Assembly: GCF_000298215.1 (NCBI RefSeq)
Contig: NZ_BAHD01000011.1
Span: 29,907-93,906, forward strand
DNA length: 64,000 bases
Direction: 5' to 3'
DNA from: Kineosphaera limosa NBRC 100340
GTDB lineage: Bacteria; Actinomycetota; Actinomycetes; Actinomycetales; Dermatophilaceae
Shown here: piece by piece, positions 61,002-64,000 of the stretch
How positions within the stretch are numbered: the stretch's first letter is position 1
How the letters are laid out: each line of letters begins with the position of its first letter
Notes under the pieces: generated by a model
Told to the model about the DNA's origin: nothing
Seen by the model: only the letters and a program-made list of their open reading frames with translations
Database searches by the model: none
Translations under genes and position numbers: made by a program

Positions 61002-62395
61002 GCCGCATGGCCACCTTCGGCAACGACCTGTACACGGGCAAGCGCTCGTTCGACTTCATCGGGCAGTTCAAGTACTGGATGATCACCTCGCTGGTGCTCG
61101 TGCTGCTGGTCCTGGGCGGTCTGGCGGTCCGGGGCCTGAACATGGGCATCGAGTTCACCGGTGGCTCGGACTTCCGAATCGCGGGCGTCGCGAACACCGA
61201 CAACTTCGCCGAGCGCGCCACCGACGTGGTGCGCGACGAGGGTGGTGAGGCGGCGGCCCCGACGGTCACGCTCATCGGCGCCGACGTCGTGCGGGTGCAG
61301 ACCCAACAGCTCGACGAGCGCCGCACGCAGGACGTCACCGAGGGCCTGGCCAACACCTTCGGGGTCAGCACGACCGACGTCTCCGCCTCGGTCATCGGCC
61401 CCAGCTGGGGTGAGAGTGTCAGCCGGCAGGCGCTGCAGGCGCTCATCGTCTTCCTGGTGCTCGTGGCGCTGATGCTCAGCGTCTACTTCCGCACGTGGAA
61501 GATGTCGCTGGCGGCGATGATCGCGTTGGCTCACGACGTGCTCATCACGGTCGGCATCTACTCGATCGTGGGCTTCGAGATCACCCCGGCCACGATGATC
61601 GGCTTCCTGACCATCCTGAGCTACTCGCTCTACGACACCGTGGTGGTCTTCGACAAGGTGCGCGAGAACACCGCGGAGGCGGTCGCCACGGGGCGGCGCA
61701 CCTACTCTGAGGCCACCAACCACGCCATCAACCAGACTCTCGTGCGCTCGATCAACACGTCGGTGGTGGCGCTGCTGCCGGTCGCCTGCATCCTGGTCGT
61801 CGGCTTCTGGCTGCTGGGCCCGGGCACTCTGTTGGACCTGTCGTTGGCGCTGTTCATCGGCATCGCGTTCGGCACGTACAGCTCGATCTTCATCGCGGCC
61901 CCGCTGCTGGCGTGGATGCGCGAGCGGGAGCCCGGAATGAAGCAGCTGCGCGAGCGCGTCGAGGCCCGCACGCAGGGCACGGCGCCTCCGGTCACCGGAC
62001 CGCAGGCGGTGCTCGCCGCTGCGGCACCGACGAGCACCGGCGCCACGACCGGTGGGGCGCGCGCTGCCGCCGGATCGGCCGCCCAGGTCTTCGGTGCAGG
62101 GATCCCCGGGATGATCAGTCCCGGGACGGCGGGCTCCGGCGGCGGCGCGACCGCGTTGGCGGAGCGCAACGGTGAAGCGGCGGCCGACGACGCGAACGCC
62201 GGGGCGCCCGTGGAGTACACCGCTACCGGCCGGCCCATCCACCCCTCGATGCGTCGCGCGGAGCCGCCGCGGGGCCGCAAGGGGAGGGGTAGCAAGGATC
62301 GCGACAAGGTTGTCGACCGGGCGCCCGGCAAGGCCGACAAGGCCGACAAGGATGGCGGCCAGGGCCTCGACAAGGAGCAGCAGGACGAGCGGTAG
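60998..62395 (+). CDS. secF: Protein translocase subunit SecF
   Basis: 465-residue partner of SecD. It begins RSFDFIGQFKYWMITSLVLV and has the first periplasmic strand GIEFTGGSDFRI, then helices 2-6 with MIALAHDVLITVGIYSI, the signature LTILSYSLYDTVVVFDKVRENT and LVRSINTSVVALLPVACI. The core ends near residue 310. The last 150 residues are a low-complexity Ala/Gly/Pro region followed by a Lys/Asp-rich tail (GKADKADKDGGQGLDK). ATG 61007 is an alternative start. Confidence 0.95.
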   Translation: MSRMATFGNDLYTGKRSFDFIGQFKYWMITSLVLVLLVLGGLAVRGLNMGIEFTGGSDFRIAGVANTDNFAERATDVVRDEGGEAAAPTVTLIGADVVRVQTQQLDERRTQDVTEGLANTFGVSTTDVSASVIGPSWGESVSRQALQALIVFLVLVALMLSVYFRTWKMSLAAMIALAHDVLITVGIYSIVGFEITPATMIGFLTILSYSLYDTVVVFDKVRENTAEAVATGRRTYSEATNHAINQTLVRSINTSVVALLPVACILVVGFWLLGPGTLLDLSLALFIGIAFGTYSSIFIAAPLLAWMREREPGMKQLRERVEARTQGTAPPVTGPQAVLAAAAPTSTGATTGGARAAAGSAAQVFGAGIPGMISPGTAGSGGGATALAERNGEAAADDANAGAPVEYTATGRPIHPSMRRAEPPRGRKGRGSKDRDKVVDRAPGKADKADKDGGQGLDKEQQDER

Positions 62396-62464
62396 CGAGT
62401 CAGCTCGGCAGACCCGCGGGGGGCCGCCGCACCACACGACGTGTGCCTGGCACAGAATGTGCGC

Positions 62465-62995
62465 ATGGATCGCGACGCTCTCGCCGCTCTCATCGCCAGC
62501 CGCCTGCGGGACGTGCCGGACTTTCCCAAGCCGGGGGTGGTGTTCAAGGACTTCACACCGCTGCTCGCCGACCCCGTGGCGATGCGGGCGATCGTCGACG
62601 ATGCCGTCGCGCGCTACTCGGGTGAGGTCGACGTCATCGCCGGAATCGAGGCGCGGGGCTTCATGATCGGTACGGCGGTCGCGGTGGCGCTGGGGGTGCC
62701 GTTCGTGCCGATCCGCAAGAAGGGCAAGTTGCCGGCCGCGACGTTCACCGCGTCCTACGACCTGGAGTACGGCACCGAGACGATCGAGGTGCACCAGGAC
62801 TCCTGCCGCGAAGGGCAGCGGGTGCTCGTCATGGACGACGTGCTGGCGACCGGCGGCACCGCGGCGGCGGCCTGCGAACTCATCGAACGGACGGGCGCGC
62901 AGGTGGTCGCGCTCGACGTTGTCTGCGAGATCGGATTTCTGCGTGGCCGCGAACGACTCGGCGGGCACCGGGTGCGCTCACTGCTGTCGATCTGA
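62465..62995 (+). CDS. apt: Adenine phosphoribosyltransferase
   Basis: 176-residue type I phosphoribosyltransferase that converts adenine and PRPP to AMP. It has [20 protein letters not shown] at the N-terminus, the base-binding [19 protein letters not shown] and the PRPP loop [20 protein letters not shown] 62465 gives the family length; CAGAAT lies exactly 6 nt upstream, consistent with a leaderless mRNA. The position between secF and rel is conserved in actinobacteria. Confidence 0.96.
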   Translation: MDRDALAALIASRLRDVPDFPKPGVVFKDFTPLLADPVAMRAIVDDAVARYSGEVDVIAGIEARGFMIGTAVAVALGVPFVPIRKKGKLPAATFTASYDLEYGTETIEVHQDSCREGQRVLVMDDVLATGGTAAAACELIERTGAQVVALDVVCEIGFLRGRERLGGHRVRSLLSI

Positions 62996-63012
62996 GCCCC
63001 TATCATTACGTC

Positions 63013-64000
63013 ATGGAAGAACCGATCGACGCCAGAGCGGCTGACAAGGCCGCTGTCGATCGCGGCGTGCCGCCATCGGGAGTGCCCCGACAGGGAGAGC
63101 TGCCGCCGGGCCCGGGGGCCAAACCGGTCACCCCGCCCACACCTTCGATCCCCCCGACCTCCCGCGTGCGCGCCCGCCTCGCCCGATTCGGTGGCCCCCG
63201 ACATCAGGTCAATCCGGCGCTCGAGCCGCTGCTGCACACCGTCAAGAGCACCCACCCCAAGGCCGACCTGGCCCTCATCGAGCGGGCCTACTCGGTGGCC
63301 GAGCGGGCCCACCAGGGGCAGAAACGCAAGAGCGGCGACCCGTACATCACCCACCCGCTAGCGGTCACGACGATCCTGGCCGAGCTGGGTATGACTCCTT
63401 CGACACTGGCGGCCGCGTTGCTGCACGACACGGTCGAAGACACCGCCTACAGCCTGGACGAGCTGCGGCGCGACTTCGGCGAAGAGATCGCGCAGATGGT
63501 CAACGGGGTCACCAAGCTCGACAAGCTGACCTACGGGGAGGCGGCACAGGCCGAGACCGTTCGCAAGATGATCATCGCGATGTCTCGCGACATCCGGGTG
63601 CTGCTCATCAAGCTGGCGGACCGGCTGCACAACGCCCGCACCTGGCGGTACGTCTCGCGTGAGTCCGCCGAGCGCAAGGCTCGCGAGACGCTGGAGATCT
63701 ACGCGCCGCTGGCGCACCGCCTGGGCATGAACACGATCAAGTGGGAACTGGAGGACATCTCCTTCTTGACCCTCTACCCCAAGGTCTACGACGAGATCGT
63801 GCGCCTGGTCTCCGATCGGGCCCCCGCCCGCGAAGAGTTCTTGACAGGGGTCAAGGAGCAAGTGGCCGAAGATCTGAAGGCCGCCCACATCAGCGCGGTG
63901 GTCACCGGGCGCCCTAAGCACTACTACTCCGTGTACCAGAAGATGATCGTGCGCGGCCGCGAATTCTCGGACATCTACGACCTGGTGGCGGTGCGGGTGC
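63013..64000 (+). CDS. rel: Bifunctional (p)ppGpp synthetase/hydrolase Rel (5' part, cut by window end)
   Basis: The frame runs from ATG 63013 to the window edge without a stop (329 complete codons). An N-terminal Pro-rich tail of about 65 residues precedes the hydrolase HD domain: [23 protein letters not shown] with the catalytic His-Asp, and [15 protein letters not shown]. The synthetase domain begins with [13 protein letters not shown] and [11 protein letters not shown]. It makes and degrades the stringent-response alarmone. TATCAT lies exactly 6 nt before the ATG, a clear leaderless-type promoter. Confidence 0.96.
   Translation, partial: MEEPIDARAADKAAVDRGVPPSGVPRQGELPPGPGAKPVTPPTPSIPPTSRVRARLARFGGPRHQVNPALEPLLHTVKSTHPKADLALIERAYSVAERAHQGQKRKSGDPYITHPLAVTTILAELGMTPSTLAAALLHDTVEDTAYSLDELRRDFGEEIAQMVNGVTKLDKLTYGEAAQAETVRKMIIAMSRDIRVLLIKLADRLHNARTWRYVSRESAERKARETLEIYAPLAHRLGMNTIKWELEDISFLTLYPKVYDEIVRLVSDRAPAREEFLTGVKEQVAEDLKAAHISAVVTGRPKHYYSVYQKMIVRGREFSDIYDLVAVRV

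Noticed and set aside
60935..62968. Long minus-strand frame opposite secF and apt
   Set aside because: Shadow of well-identified genes; low-complexity translation rich in Arg, His and Asp with no motif.
1..64000. CRISPR array, insertion sequence or prophage
   Set aside because: No regularly spaced direct-repeat array, no transposase or integrase motif, and no phage structural gene were found on either strand.

Overview
The window is 64 kb of very GC-rich, densely coding DNA. It has many GTG starts, 1-8 nt ATGA/GTGA gene overlaps and a recognisable actinobacterial housekeeping block: thrS - HIT - PI-phosphate synthase - acyltransferase - mannosyltransferase - pdxS/pdxT - yebC - ruvCAB - secDF - apt - rel. 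With the F420-type oxidoreductase, DUF3152 protease and PGPGW protein, this indicates an actinomycete. A member of the Dermatophilaceae/Intrasporangiaceae group would fit. A PHA synthase, a PPK2 polyphosphate kinase and a glycogen debranching enzyme lie within about 22 kb, as expected for a storage-polymer-accumulating organism; the genus is only a guess.

Layout. 1-7.8 kb: tail of an unknown gene, phaC, msrB, an LigD-type polymerase, a LysR regulator divergent from an RhtA/EamA exporter, and an Lrp regulator with a class III aminotransferase. 7.8-9.3 kb: an accessory island with a two-gene minus-strand module (HicA-like plus coiled-coil protein, then an HTH protein) carrying a 30-bp palindrome, next to a hairpin repeat with perfect 34-bp arms. 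9.3-13.1 kb: a tightly overlapping amine oxidase - universal stress protein - APC permease operon. 13.3-16.1 kb: a copper-efflux operon (copA-csoR) with CsoR-type operators placed in its promoter. 16.2-20.2 kb: a RelE-like toxin-antitoxin pair, an ATP-dependent DNA ligase, an alpha/beta hydrolase and PPK2. 20.2-27.4 kb: glgX with an unusual low-complexity tail, a Gly-Cys-Val tRNA cluster, a CapA-like lipoprotein, a PGPGW membrane protein, a ThrE-type exporter and tRNA-Val(CAC). 27.4-34.7 kb: a two-component system divergent from an ABC exporter, a TetR/RidA pair around a perfect operator-like palindrome, a PAP2-like protein with a decayed partial copy nearby, an RlmA-type methyltransferase and a MOSC protein.

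34.8-64 kb: the conserved block. Relative to the usual gene order it contains a reverse-strand EF-G-like gene between the HIT and phosphatidylinositol phosphate synthase genes, a secreted DUF3152 metalloprotease between pdxS and pdxT, an Hsp70-like gene between yebC and ruvC, and a complete six-gene Mrp cation/proton antiporter operon between ruvB and secD. No yajC is visible before secD.

Functional themes: carbon and phosphate storage (phaC, ppk2, glgX), polyamine/amine use (puo-like oxidase and permease), metal and ion homeostasis (copA/csoR, mrp), phosphatidylinositol-mannoside lipid synthesis, PLP synthesis, recombination repair and end joining, and protein export. Many start codons have a TANNNT-like -10 element about 6 nt upstream, which predicts frequent leaderless mRNAs.
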